64,000 bases of DNA from Bacillus sp. (in: firmicutes). GTDB lineage: Bacteria > Bacillota > Bacilli > Bacillales > JACDOC01. Shown here in pieces: positions 1-7,132 of this stretch. The DNA is taken from assembly GCA_017656295.1 (NCBI GenBank), contig JACDOC010000010.1, forward strand, positions 1 to 64,000. The letters run 5' to 3'. Numbering within the stretch: position 1 is the first letter of the stretch; each line of letters starts with the position of its first letter. A program made the position numbers and the translations under genes. The notes beneath the pieces are model-generated. The model saw only the letters and a program-made list of their open reading frames with translations. It was not told where the DNA came from and made no database searches.

Positions 1-288
1 TTGACACCCTGTATCATACCAAGGGGACTTTTTTTGTTTCAAATCTCATTTTTCCTCATTACAGGAATGCTCCCTTTTGATTATTGTTATGAGAAATGAT
101 TTTTAAACCGTGCAAAGGTGATCCAACTTACTAGAACGATAATACCGCTTATCAAAGTGCTTCCGAGAAAAGGCTGCATTAAATGACCCAATGGGTAACA
201 AGCCTGTAATAAGATCCAACAACCGCCTCCATTCTGCTAAGCTTATTATCTTTTAATATTCAACTGGTGGAGGCACTTCGATTCTTAT
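1..288. other. Left-edge non-coding stretch with a possible gene remnant
   Basis: No convincing complete gene lies here. On the minus strand an open frame runs from a stop at 237-239 down to a stop at 87-89. It has an ATG at 179, which would give only 30 residues, and its last ~30 residues are strongly hydrophobic (GSTLISGIIVLVSW). There is no good ribosome binding site in front of that ATG. The stretch looks like the tail of a degraded membrane-protein gene, but this is a guess. Confidence 0.25.
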
Positions 289-780
289 TTAAATAGAATT
301 GTTCCAATATTTTGATTCAGCAGTGACAGAGTACTTCGTTAATTCCGTGTGGATAATGATCCATACAGGAATGACCACAGCAGTAATAAGGGCTAAAATG
401 GCAAAGGTAATTTGACTTTTTATGGCGATACCTTCTACGCCTTCATATTCATAGGTTTCTCGGAAGGTCGTCATATAAGGATGTTGATTAGCTTCTTCAT
501 TTGATAAAAATCGATTTTCGATAAGGTCGTAAGCTAAATAAGAATGACGGGTTAACTTTTTTAAGAATTGATCTCGTTCAATGATATATTCCACCGACAA
601 AAAGACGATATCATCGACTGTTTCCATGTGTAAGATATTCGCAGAATTTTTTTCGTAGTTTGACACGGTTTTTGACAAATGCGTAGAGACAATTTCATCA
701 TAATATTCTTCGGACTTGGTAATAAAAGGTATCAACAACACAAATACCATGACGGAGTAGCTGATTAATTTTTTAAACAT
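289..780 (-). CDS. Hypothetical membrane-anchored protein
   Basis: A 163-residue protein of unknown function. The start was set at 780 because AGGAGGGG lies just upstream of that ATG; a longer frame to 849 would run past this ribosome binding site. Visible parts are an N-terminal hydrophobic segment (about residues 5-20, MVFVLLIPFITK, signal peptide or anchor), a charged central domain with many Tyr/Glu, and a C-terminal transmembrane helix (FAILALITAVVIPVWIII). This suggests a protein anchored at both ends with an extracytoplasmic middle. It is divergent from the MFS transporter gene. In B. subtilis a membrane protein (YttA) sits near yttB, so it could be a relative, but I cannot confirm this. 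No catalytic motif is seen. Confidence 0.6.
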   Translation of the reverse strand: MFKKLISYSVMVFVLLIPFITKSEEYYDEIVSTHLSKTVSNYEKNSANILHMETVDDIVFLSVEYIIERDQFLKKLTRHSYLAYDLIENRFLSNEEANQHPYMTTFRETYEYEGVEGIAIKSQITFAILALITAVVIPVWIIIHTELTKYSVTAESKYWNNSI

Positions 781-964
781 CGTGCCCCTCCTAGTTTTGA
801 GATTATTTATACTTATTTTATTTTCCATTTGTACAAAAAGAACTGTCATCTTCTACAGTGCGTACTTCTCTTTCCAAAAGTTTTTTATGAGCATCCTCAT
901 TTACGATGAATCAAGAACCTCGTATAATTATTTCGGTTATCAAAATATTGAAAGGATGTTCGTC

Positions 965-2164
965 ATGCCGAAACGGCTTTGGTATTTAATTATTGGAATG
1001 GTCGTTAACGTTACGGGCGCTTCATTTTTATGGCCATTAAATACAATTTATTTGCATGATTATTTAGGAAAATCGCTATCTGTCGCTGGTATGGTGTTAA
1101 TGCTTAATTCGGCAGCGAGCGTTATTGGAAATTTAGTTGGAGGACATCTGTTTGATCGCTTAGGTGGTTACCGTGCTATATTGATTGGCATTATGATTAC
1201 ATTATCGGCACTCATCGGATTAACACATTGGCACGGTTGGCCGCACTATCTGTTTTTTCTTTTATTCATAGGATTAGGATCAGGTATTGTGTTTCCAGCG
1301 ATGTATGCGATGGCTGGAACAACGTGGAAAGAAGGTGGCCGAAAAGCGTTTAACGCCATGTATGTTGCACAAAATATTGGCGTGGCTCTCGGCTCGGGGT
1401 TAGGTGGATTCATCGCTTCGATTTCGATTGACTATATTTTTATGGCAAACTTAAGTTTATATGTCGTGTTTTTGTTAGTAGCTGTTTTTTGTTATCGGGA
1501 AATAGGGAAAGCAGTGCAGTCTTCAACGAATGTCGTCAATGAAGCGAAGCCGATACGGAATCTTTCTCATATGTACGCGCTTCTCATTTTATGTGCCGGT
1601 TATTTACTATGTTGGGTCGGGTACGTTCAATGGCAAACGACGATCGCTACGTATACCCAACAGTTGCACATTTCGCTTCAAGAGTATAGCTTATTGTGGA
1701 CCATTAACGGTGTGTTAATTGTCACACTGCAACCATTGTTATCGTATGTTTTAAAAAAATTAAGCCCATCGTTAAAAATGCAAATTATTGTAGGGATTTT
1801 CATTTTTATCGGCTCGTTTGTCATCACAGCTTATGCGAAAGAGTTTGCGATGTTTGCTTTAGCGATGGTCATCATTACGTTAGGAGAAATTTTAATTTGG
1901 CCAGCAGTACCTACCGTAGCAAACGGATTAGCTCCAGAAGGCCGAGAAGGATTTTATCAAGGTATTGTGAATAGTGCGGCTACAGGAGGGCGAATGCTCG
2001 GGCCGTTGTATGGAGGATTGATGGTAGACTTATTCGGCATGGCGGTTCTTTTTATTACCTTAATTGCCTTATGTATTTTCTCTATTGTTTTTACGTTGGT
2101 GTACGATCACCCGTTAAAACGAAGCCTACCTTCTCCTAGGAAAAAAAGTGTGATTTCTTCGTAA
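965..2164 (+). CDS. MFS transporter (YttB-like)
   Basis: A major facilitator superfamily permease of 399 residues, the usual length for a 12-helix drug or metabolite transporter. The start MPKRLWYL at 965 follows a GAAAGGA ribosome binding site; the open frame extends upstream to 782 without one. The loop motif typical of MFS proteins is visible after helix 2 (GGHLFDRLGGYRAILIG). Helices 7-12 follow a charged central loop near residue 185. The C-terminus is basic and cytoplasmic. By position upstream of the yt region it resembles B. subtilis YttB, a putative efflux protein, but the substrate cannot be read from the sequence. The gene is followed by a terminator at 2261. Confidence 0.8.
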   Translation: MPKRLWYLIIGMVVNVTGASFLWPLNTIYLHDYLGKSLSVAGMVLMLNSAASVIGNLVGGHLFDRLGGYRAILIGIMITLSALIGLTHWHGWPHYLFFLLFIGLGSGIVFPAMYAMAGTTWKEGGRKAFNAMYVAQNIGVALGSGLGGFIASISIDYIFMANLSLYVVFLLVAVFCYREIGKAVQSSTNVVNEAKPIRNLSHMYALLILCAGYLLCWVGYVQWQTTIATYTQQLHISLQEYSLLWTINGVLIVTLQPLLSYVLKKLSPSLKMQIIVGIFIFIGSFVITAYAKEFAMFALAMVIITLGEILIWPAVPTVANGLAPEGREGFYQGIVNSAATGGRMLGPLYGGLMVDLFGMAVLFITLIALCIFSIVFTLVYDHPLKRSLPSPRKKSVISS

Positions 2165-2260
2165 AGTTATAAGTATCCCTAATTAATGTGGGTTAAAGGA
2201 TTGATTCATAATTAATACAAAGACAGCTAACTCTTCATTGTAGGGGAGCTTATTAAATTA

Positions 2261-2304
2261 AAAAAATCCCGTCCTTCATATTTTTAGAAGGAAGGATTTT
2301 TTTA
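2261..2304 (+). terminator. Rho-independent terminator after the MFS gene
   Basis: The stem TCCTTC (2272-2277) pairs with GAAGGA (2287-2292), with outer AATCC/GGATT pairing, and is followed by a run of seven T. It ends the MFS transcript about 100 bases after the stop codon. Confidence 0.7.
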
Positions 2305-2572
2305 TAGAAAAAAACTTTTTAACAATCATCCTGTAATTGTTCTACAAGAATTTTGTCGAAAATAGGTGGATATTTAGGTAGATAAATAAAGAACAAATGT
2401 TATTATAGACTAGAAGGGATTAAGATTGGGTGTCTGTCACCTATAGAAAAATATGTTTCCAAGGGAATAAAGGATTTGAATTTTCTTGCTAAAAAAACAA
2501 GGGAGTTATAAGAATAACCTAAAATATCTGTTCAAAAAAAGGGGCGCCTCCTCTATTACTACAAAAAATTTC
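2305..2572. other. Intergenic stretch before the riboswitch promoter
   Basis: AT-rich non-coding DNA. The only structure noticed is a short palindrome GGTGTCTGTCACC at 2429-2441. No gene, no strong hairpin terminator and no recognisable RNA was seen. Confidence 0.4.
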
Positions 2573-2601
2573 TTGACAGAATCCCAAATCGTATGGATAA
2601 A
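2573..2601 (+). promoter_or_regulatory. Sigma-A promoter of the pterin/partner-switching operon
   Basis: A perfect -35 hexamer TTGACA (2573-2578) is separated by 17 bases from GATAAA (2596-2601), a fair -10. Transcription from here would begin near 2608 and would include the whole GEMM riboswitch that starts around 2680. The placement supports riboswitch control of the operon. Confidence 0.6.
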
Positions 2602-2679
2602 TATAACTAGGACTTTTTGCTTAGTCGAAAAATCATACGTTTAAAAAAGGTTCTATAGTTTATCGATATGAGAAAGTGA

Positions 2680-2790
2680 AACATCCACGATAAAGGCAAA
2701 CTCATCGAAAGATGGGGACGCAAAGCTACGGGCCTAAGGAGAAATAACATACTCTATGGTCGCCGGGTTGCCGAAAAGGATTGGTATTTC
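2680..2790 (+). promoter_or_regulatory. Cyclic di-GMP-I (GEMM) riboswitch aptamer
   Basis: The core matches the GEMM/c-di-GMP-I consensus in order. AAAGGCAAAC is at 2692-2701. Next comes a GAAA-tetraloop hairpin (CATC-GAAA-GATG, 2703-2714), then GGGACGCAAAGCTACGGGCC with a CTAAGG tail, then the second hairpin closing on ATGGTCGCCGGGTTGCCG (2756-2773). The GAAA tetraloop and its receptor-side CCTAAGG are both present. The RNA class is established to bind c-di-GMP. It lies about 110 bases before folE and is followed by an intrinsic terminator, so it very probably sets expression of folE and the genes after it. Confidence 0.93.
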
Positions 2791-2791
2791 A

Positions 2792-2868
2792 GACATGTTT
2801 TTTACTTGTGTATTAGAACCTTTCTTTCAACATGTCCACCAATCTTTTTTGGTGGACTTTTTTTATTT
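2792..2868 (+). terminator. Riboswitch expression platform: terminator with competing antiterminator
   Basis: The terminator stem GTCCACCAA (2834-2842) pairs with TTGGTGGAC (2849-2857), followed by seven T. A competing nested helix is visible. GGATTGGT (2778-2785), at the 3' edge of the aptamer, can pair with ACCAATCT (2838-2845). GACATGT (2792-2798) can pair with ACATGTC (2830-2836). The competing helix would disrupt the terminator. Because one strand sits at the base of the aptamer, ligand binding would be expected to favour termination (an OFF switch); this direction is inferred. Confidence 0.8.
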
Positions 2869-2896
2869 TGTAAAAAAATAACATTTTGGAGGGATT

Positions 2897-3469
2897 ATGA
2901 TGACTGTTGAACTAAAAAAACAATTATTGGAAGAACATATTCGTGCGATTTTAGAATTGATTGGTGAAGATCCTAACCGGGAAGGGCTTCTAGACACACC
3001 TAAACGTGTAGCCAAAATGTATGAAGAAGTATTTTCAGGGGTTGGAATAAATCCCGAAACAGCTTTAACAACTACATTTGAAGAAAATTATGATGGTCTC
3101 GTTATCGTTAAGGATATTAATTATTACACATTCTGTGAACATCATTTGATTCCATTCTTTGGGAAAGCCCATATCGGCTATATTCCAAATAGACGAGTAG
3201 TTGGTTTAAGTAAGTTTGCACGTTTAGTAGAACTTGTCTCAAAAAGACCACAAGTACAAGAACGAATGACTCAACAAATTGCCGATGCTATCATGAATGT
3301 TCTTAAACCACAAGGCGTTATTGTTAGCGTGGAAGGTCAACACCTGTGTATGTGTGCAAGAGGAGTGAAAAAACCTGGTAGCTCCACAGTTACAACGGTA
3401 AAAAAAGGTATTTTTAACGAAAATGTTTCATTAGCAGAAGAATTTGAACGTGCTCTTTTAAGAGATTAA
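2897..3469 (+). CDS. folE: GTP cyclohydrolase I
   Basis: Converts GTP to 7,8-dihydroneopterin triphosphate, the entry step of folate and tetrahydrobiopterin synthesis. The 190-residue length is normal for the bacterial FolE type I enzyme. The zinc ligands are visible as Cys80 and His83 (CEHH) and Cys151 (HLCMCARG). The substrate-binding stretch GLLDTPKRVAKMYEE near residues 30-44 is intact. GGAGGG precedes tandem ATG codons at 2897 and 2900; the second has the better spacing, so the true N-terminus may be one residue shorter. It is the first gene after the c-di-GMP riboswitch. Its neighbours are PTPS and an SDR rather than folB/folK, which points to a biopterin-type product rather than folate. 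Confidence 0.96.
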   Translation: MMTVELKKQLLEEHIRAILELIGEDPNREGLLDTPKRVAKMYEEVFSGVGINPETALTTTFEENYDGLVIVKDINYYTFCEHHLIPFFGKAHIGYIPNRRVVGLSKFARLVELVSKRPQVQERMTQQIADAIMNVLKPQGVIVSVEGQHLCMCARGVKKPGSSTVTTVKKGIFNENVSLAEEFERALLRD

Positions 3470-3483
3470 AAGGAGGGATTTCT

Positions 3484-4302
3484 ATGTTGTACCTCTCTCG
3501 TAAAATGCGTTTTTCAGCTGCACATTTTTATCGTATCGATTCGTGGAGTGAGGAAAAAAACAAAAAAGTATTTGGCCCATGTAGTCACCCAAATGGGCAT
3601 GGGCATGATTATACGTTAGAAGTCATGGTTAAAGGACAAGTAGACCATAAATCCGGAATCGTTGTAAATGTTACCGATATCGATAAGCTGGTTAAGTCTT
3701 TTGTCCAAAAGGAATTAGACGGGAAGTTTTTAAATATAGAAAATCCTTATTTTAAAGAAAAGATCCCTACAACTGAAAATATTGTAACGTATATTTGGGA
3801 ATCGTTGGATGGGCGATTCGATAACTGTCAACTACATAAAATCCGTTTGCACGAAAATGATTTCTTGTATTCGGAGAAAGGGGAAAATTCGATGGTTCGA
3901 TTAACTAGAAAATACCACTTTAGTACGGCACACCGTTTACATAGTGAACAACTAACGGATGAAGAAAATCTTGCTTTATTTGGAAAGTGCAACAATCCTT
4001 ATGGCCATGGTCATAACTATTACTTAGAAGTAACAGTGAGCGGAAATCCTGACCCTATTACAGGAATGGTCGCAAATATTGCTGATATCGATCAAATTGT
4101 TGACCAAGAAGTGATACAAAAATTTGATCATAAACATTTAAATCTGGATACAGAGGAATTTAAATATTTAAACCCAACATCTGAAAATGTGGCGATTGTC
4201 ATTTGGGATCTGTTATCCAAAAAACTCCCGAACCTCTACAAAATCGGATTATATGAGACAGAAAAGAATTACTTTGAATATTATGGGCCGGAAAAGGAGT
4301 AG
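3484..4302 (+). CDS. Tandem-duplicated 6-pyruvoyltetrahydropterin synthase (PTPS/QueD family)
   Basis: PTPS converts dihydroneopterin triphosphate to 6-pyruvoyltetrahydropterin. The protein (272 residues) holds two copies of the fold, residues 1-135 and 137-272, whereas family members are normally single domains of 120-150 residues. Both halves keep the three zinc histidines (14, 39, 41; 150, 175, 177) and the catalytic Cys (33; 169) in an FGxC...GHGH arrangement like animal PTPS. The second half has the Asp215-His216 pair (FDHKHLN); the first half has Asp79-Gly80 (LDGKFLN), losing the histidine. The pterin-anchoring Glu is present in both (124; 258). The C-terminal half is therefore probably the active one. 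The gene is 14 bases after folE. Confidence 0.88.
   Translation: MLYLSRKMRFSAAHFYRIDSWSEEKNKKVFGPCSHPNGHGHDYTLEVMVKGQVDHKSGIVVNVTDIDKLVKSFVQKELDGKFLNIENPYFKEKIPTTENIVTYIWESLDGRFDNCQLHKIRLHENDFLYSEKGENSMVRLTRKYHFSTAHRLHSEQLTDEENLALFGKCNNPYGHGHNYYLEVTVSGNPDPITGMVANIADIDQIVDQEVIQKFDHKHLNLDTEEFKYLNPTSENVAIVIWDLLSKKLPNLYKIGLYETEKNYFEYYGPEKE
3892..4302 (+). other. Possible internal translation start giving a stand-alone second PTPS domain
   Basis: An in-frame ATG at 3892 (residue 137) is preceded by GAGAAAGGGG about 8 bases upstream and falls exactly at the border of the two PTPS halves. It could produce a 136-residue single-domain enzyme in addition to the full protein. This is inferred from spacing only. 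Confidence 0.35.
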
Positions 4303-4306
4303 AAGT

Positions 4307-5008
4307 ATGGAAAAGCATTTGCCATTAGTAGGAAAAACGATAGCTATTACAGGTTCAAGTAAAGGAATTGGAAGAGCTACAGCATTATTACTTCAAAGCC
4401 TAGGAGCAAACCTAGTATTAGGAAGCCGTAGCAACAAAGAGCATCTGTCAGAAAATGTATTATCCTTACCTTTAGATGTAACGAATGAACAATCCGTAAA
4501 AAACTTTTATGAACGAGCGGTTCAACAGTTTGGCACGGTGGATGTATTAATTAATAGTGCAGGTGTCGGAACGTTTGAGTCAATTATTGATTCTTCTACA
4601 GATGACTTTGACCAAATGCTTTCCGTGAATTTGAAAGGAACTTATTTAACTTGTAAATATTTCGGAAAACATATGGCTGAGCAAGAGAAAGGGCAAATCA
4701 TTAATGTTATCTCCATCGCTGGAACCATTGCGTTACCGGGATGTGGAGGTTATTCGGCGTCAAAATTTGGAGTATTGGGTTTAACGAAAGTGTTACAGGC
4801 AGAACTTCGTAAAAAAGGTGTTCAGGTAACAGCTATTCTACCCGGTGCAGTAAATAGCAGTTTTTGGGACCATATTGAGCCTAAACCGGACCTGTCCAAT
4901 ATGATCCCAACAGATACGGTTGCCAAACACTTACTTTATTTAATTACTCAACCACCAGGGGCATTTGTTGATGAAATTACCATCATGCCACCTCTAGGAA
5001 TCTTATAG
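4307..5008 (+). CDS. SDR-family reductase, likely sepiapterin/pteridine reductase
   Basis: A short-chain dehydrogenase of 233 residues. The start was placed at 4307 after AAGGAG; the frame is open upstream, inside the PTPS gene, but has no better start. The NADP(H) glycine motif TGSSKGIG is at residues 15-22, NSAG at 83-86, catalytic Ser136, Tyr149 and Lys153 (YSASK). Its place directly after folE and the PTPS gene makes it the natural third step, reduction of the 6-pyruvoyl side chain as done by sepiapterin reductase. Bacterial pteridine reductases such as PruA are also SDRs. The family is broad, so the substrate is inferred from context. It starts 4 bases after the PTPS stop codon, so translation is probably coupled. 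Confidence 0.82.
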   Translation: MEKHLPLVGKTIAITGSSKGIGRATALLLQSLGANLVLGSRSNKEHLSENVLSLPLDVTNEQSVKNFYERAVQQFGTVDVLINSAGVGTFESIIDSSTDDFDQMLSVNLKGTYLTCKYFGKHMAEQEKGQIINVISIAGTIALPGCGGYSASKFGVLGLTKVLQAELRKKGVQVTAILPGAVNSSFWDHIEPKPDLSNMIPTDTVAKHLLYLITQPPGAFVDEITIMPPLGIL

Positions 5009-5020
5009 GGGGTTCTTTCG

Positions 5021-5968
5021 TTGAGGAGGCTATTCAATAAGATTTTCAAAGAAGAAACTAAACTTTTAGCCCCATCTCTTCCTTCCAACTTATCTTATTC
5101 AGATTTTAACTTTATGACAAAAAGAGGTTTTCTTGGGAAGAAACTAAGTCAATATCTCGGTTTACATAAAGAGGAAGCAGATTCATTATTTTATCTTTCG
5201 TTCTCAAAACGGTCGTTTACCAATCCAGAGAAAGAAAAAAGAAATGAATTGATTCTCTATTTGAGTGAACGAATGTTAAAGTGGAGTGAACAAAAACTAG
5301 ATGTACCTTACCAAATTAAACGTTTAGATGTTCGACCTGATATACAGAATGCTATGTTAAAGGCCTATGATATATACAAAAATGACCTATTTTCTATACC
5401 TCATCTAGCTGAAAAACAACGATTGACTGGTTCATTTAATGATGAGAAATGGGAAGTATATCGGGATGTGATATTCGCTGCAACACAAGAGAAGTTTTTG
5501 CTTATTACAAAAGAAGAGGTGAACAAACATAAGGAAGGGATTGTGTTATGTGAAGGAACGATAAAAGAGCGTTCCGATATACCAATATGCCGTAATCTAG
5601 CCAAAGAGAGGCTGGAAGCAGAAGGGTTTAGCCATTCAACAATCATGAGTTGGTTATTAGTATTATCTGAAGCCATTACGAATACCATCAAGCATGCAGA
5701 AGAAGGAAAAATGACAATCATTAAAGATGAAAAGAACCATGAAATACGATTTATTATCGAGGACAAAGGACCTGGATTTGACTTGAAAGATTTACCTAAA
5801 AAGACTCTTTTGGCTGGATATTCAACCAAAAAATCTTTAGGCCAAGGCTTTACCCTTATGATGAAAATGGCGAAACGCGTGTTATTGTTTACTTCTTCAA
5901 AAGGTTCCATCATTATTTTGCTTTTTGATATTCGTAAGGAACATAAGGACAAATTGAACAATGGCTGA
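5021..5968 (+). CDS. HATPase-domain protein, RsbW/RsbT-like, with novel N-terminal domain
   Basis: The C-terminal ~110 of 315 residues form a GHKL ATPase of the anti-sigma-factor/serine-kinase type. The N box is SEAITNTIKHA (Glu217, Asn221), the G1 box is DKGPGF (248-253) and the G2 box is GQGFTLMM (274-281). Such proteins phosphorylate STAS partners and bind or release a target. The first ~200 residues are not a domain I recognise. The start is TTG at 5021, preceded by GGGGG at 8-base spacing. It stands in one operon with two STAS proteins and a PP2C phosphatase, the complete partner-switching set. No sigma factor gene is nearby, so the regulated target is unknown. Confidence 0.75.
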   Translation: MRRLFNKIFKEETKLLAPSLPSNLSYSDFNFMTKRGFLGKKLSQYLGLHKEEADSLFYLSFSKRSFTNPEKEKRNELILYLSERMLKWSEQKLDVPYQIKRLDVRPDIQNAMLKAYDIYKNDLFSIPHLAEKQRLTGSFNDEKWEVYRDVIFAATQEKFLLITKEEVNKHKEGIVLCEGTIKERSDIPICRNLAKERLEAEGFSHSTIMSWLLVLSEAITNTIKHAEEGKMTIIKDEKNHEIRFIIEDKGPGFDLKDLPKKTLLAGYSTKKSLGQGFTLMMKMAKRVLLFTSSKGSIIILLFDIRKEHKDKLNNG

Positions 5969-6046
5969 GAATTAAGCCTACCGTAAATTACATAAAGAGG
6001 TAGATTTTTAAACATCCTGAGATAAAACAAGAATGGGGATGAAAAA

Positions 6047-7132
6047 ATGAAAACACTATTACAAGATTCTATTTCCAAAACGATTAGTAGAACACTAAAA
6101 ACAGCCCACCTTATCGATGTTTTTTGGGAAAGATGGCTGGCTCATGGGCTTGATAAAGAGGATTTAGAGAAAGTTCGCGATGATATCAAATCCCTTGAGG
6201 GCTGGTTTCAATCTTGGGAAAGGTTAGCTGAAGAGAAACATAATAGAGCAAAAAAATTTGAAATCGAGGGACAATATAAGGAAGCGGAATATATGTACCG
6301 ACAAACAGCCCTATATTATAACCTCAATTATTGGATCGATCCAACGTATTCAGAGAAAAAACAATATTGGTATAACAAGTGTTTACAGTTTTTCTTAAAA
6401 GCTGACTCTTTATCAGAAGTAAAAACAATATATAAAACCATTTCGATTGATGATTTTTCTGCTTCAGGAAGAATACGGATTCCTTCTGACGCAAAAGGGT
6501 GCATTGTGATTATTAACCCGATCGATTCATCAAAAGAAGAGTTATTCAAGTATGAAAAGGATTTCATTGAAGCGGGATTTGCAACAGTAAGTTTTGACGG
6601 ACCTGGTCAAGGGGAGACGTTTATTTTAAACGGAGTAGTTGGAACACGAATAAGATGGGAAAAGTTCGTCAATCAGTTAATTAATGAAACTAGTGAAACC
6701 TTTTCAGAACTACCAATCTATTTATTTGGGACTAGTCTTGGTGCATCTTGGGTTTTATATGGAAATTCTCATCCAAAAGTAGCAAAGGCAGTTGCAGTAA
6801 GCCCTGCAGTAGAACTAGAAAAAATGAATCTACCAACCTATTTTATGGAACGTATTAAATGCTCATGTATTATAGAAGAAGGAGAAACACCAATTCCATT
6901 ATTTAATAAGATAAAATATCGCTCTCCTGTTCTCGTTTTTCATGGAAAGAAAGATATGATGGTTCCAAATAATGAAATGTATCATTTATTTCGAAAATTA
7001 CCGGTAGAAAAACAACTGATTGAATTCCAATATGAGGGTCATGTTTGTAATAACAGGCTTGATGAGATTAGAAAAATATCATTAATGTGGTTTTCTGGAA
7101 AATATGATTTTGAGAGAGGCTTATTGTTATGA
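6047..7132 (+). CDS. Alpha/beta hydrolase (FrsA-like esterase)
   Basis: A 361-residue serine hydrolase. The first ~135 residues are helical with Tyr/Trp-rich repeats (EAEYMYRQTALYYNLNYW), as in FrsA and dihydropseudooxynicotine hydrolase relatives. The hydrolase core follows with DGPGQGE (184-190) and the nucleophile elbow GTSLG (Ser230). The acid Asp303 (HGKKDMMVP) and His332 (EGHVC) complete the triad. The substrate is unknown. A 78-base gap separates it from the HATPase gene. Its stop overlaps the next start (ATGA at 7129), so it is translationally coupled to the membrane sensor. A role in producing or removing a signalling ester is possible but unsupported. Confidence 0.75.
   Translation: MKTLLQDSISKTISRTLKTAHLIDVFWERWLAHGLDKEDLEKVRDDIKSLEGWFQSWERLAEEKHNRAKKFEIEGQYKEAEYMYRQTALYYNLNYWIDPTYSEKKQYWYNKCLQFFLKADSLSEVKTIYKTISIDDFSASGRIRIPSDAKGCIVIINPIDSSKEELFKYEKDFIEAGFATVSFDGPGQGETFILNGVVGTRIRWEKFVNQLINETSETFSELPIYLFGTSLGASWVLYGNSHPKVAKAVAVSPAVELEKMNLPTYFMERIKCSCIIEEGETPIPLFNKIKYRSPVLVFHGKKDMMVPNNEMYHLFRKLPVEKQLIEFQYEGHVCNNRLDEIRKISLMWFSGKYDFERGLLL

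Noticed and set aside
3484-4302. PTPS gene as two genes joined by a sequencing error
   Set aside because: The frame is continuous. The two halves are diverged from each other and the linker is clean, so a true tandem protein is more likely.
3484-4302. QueD (queuosine pathway) as the main label
   Set aside because: No queC, queE or queF is near, and folE plus an SDR flank it. The Cys-x5-GHGH arrangement is nearer to animal-type PTPS, though activity is not shown.
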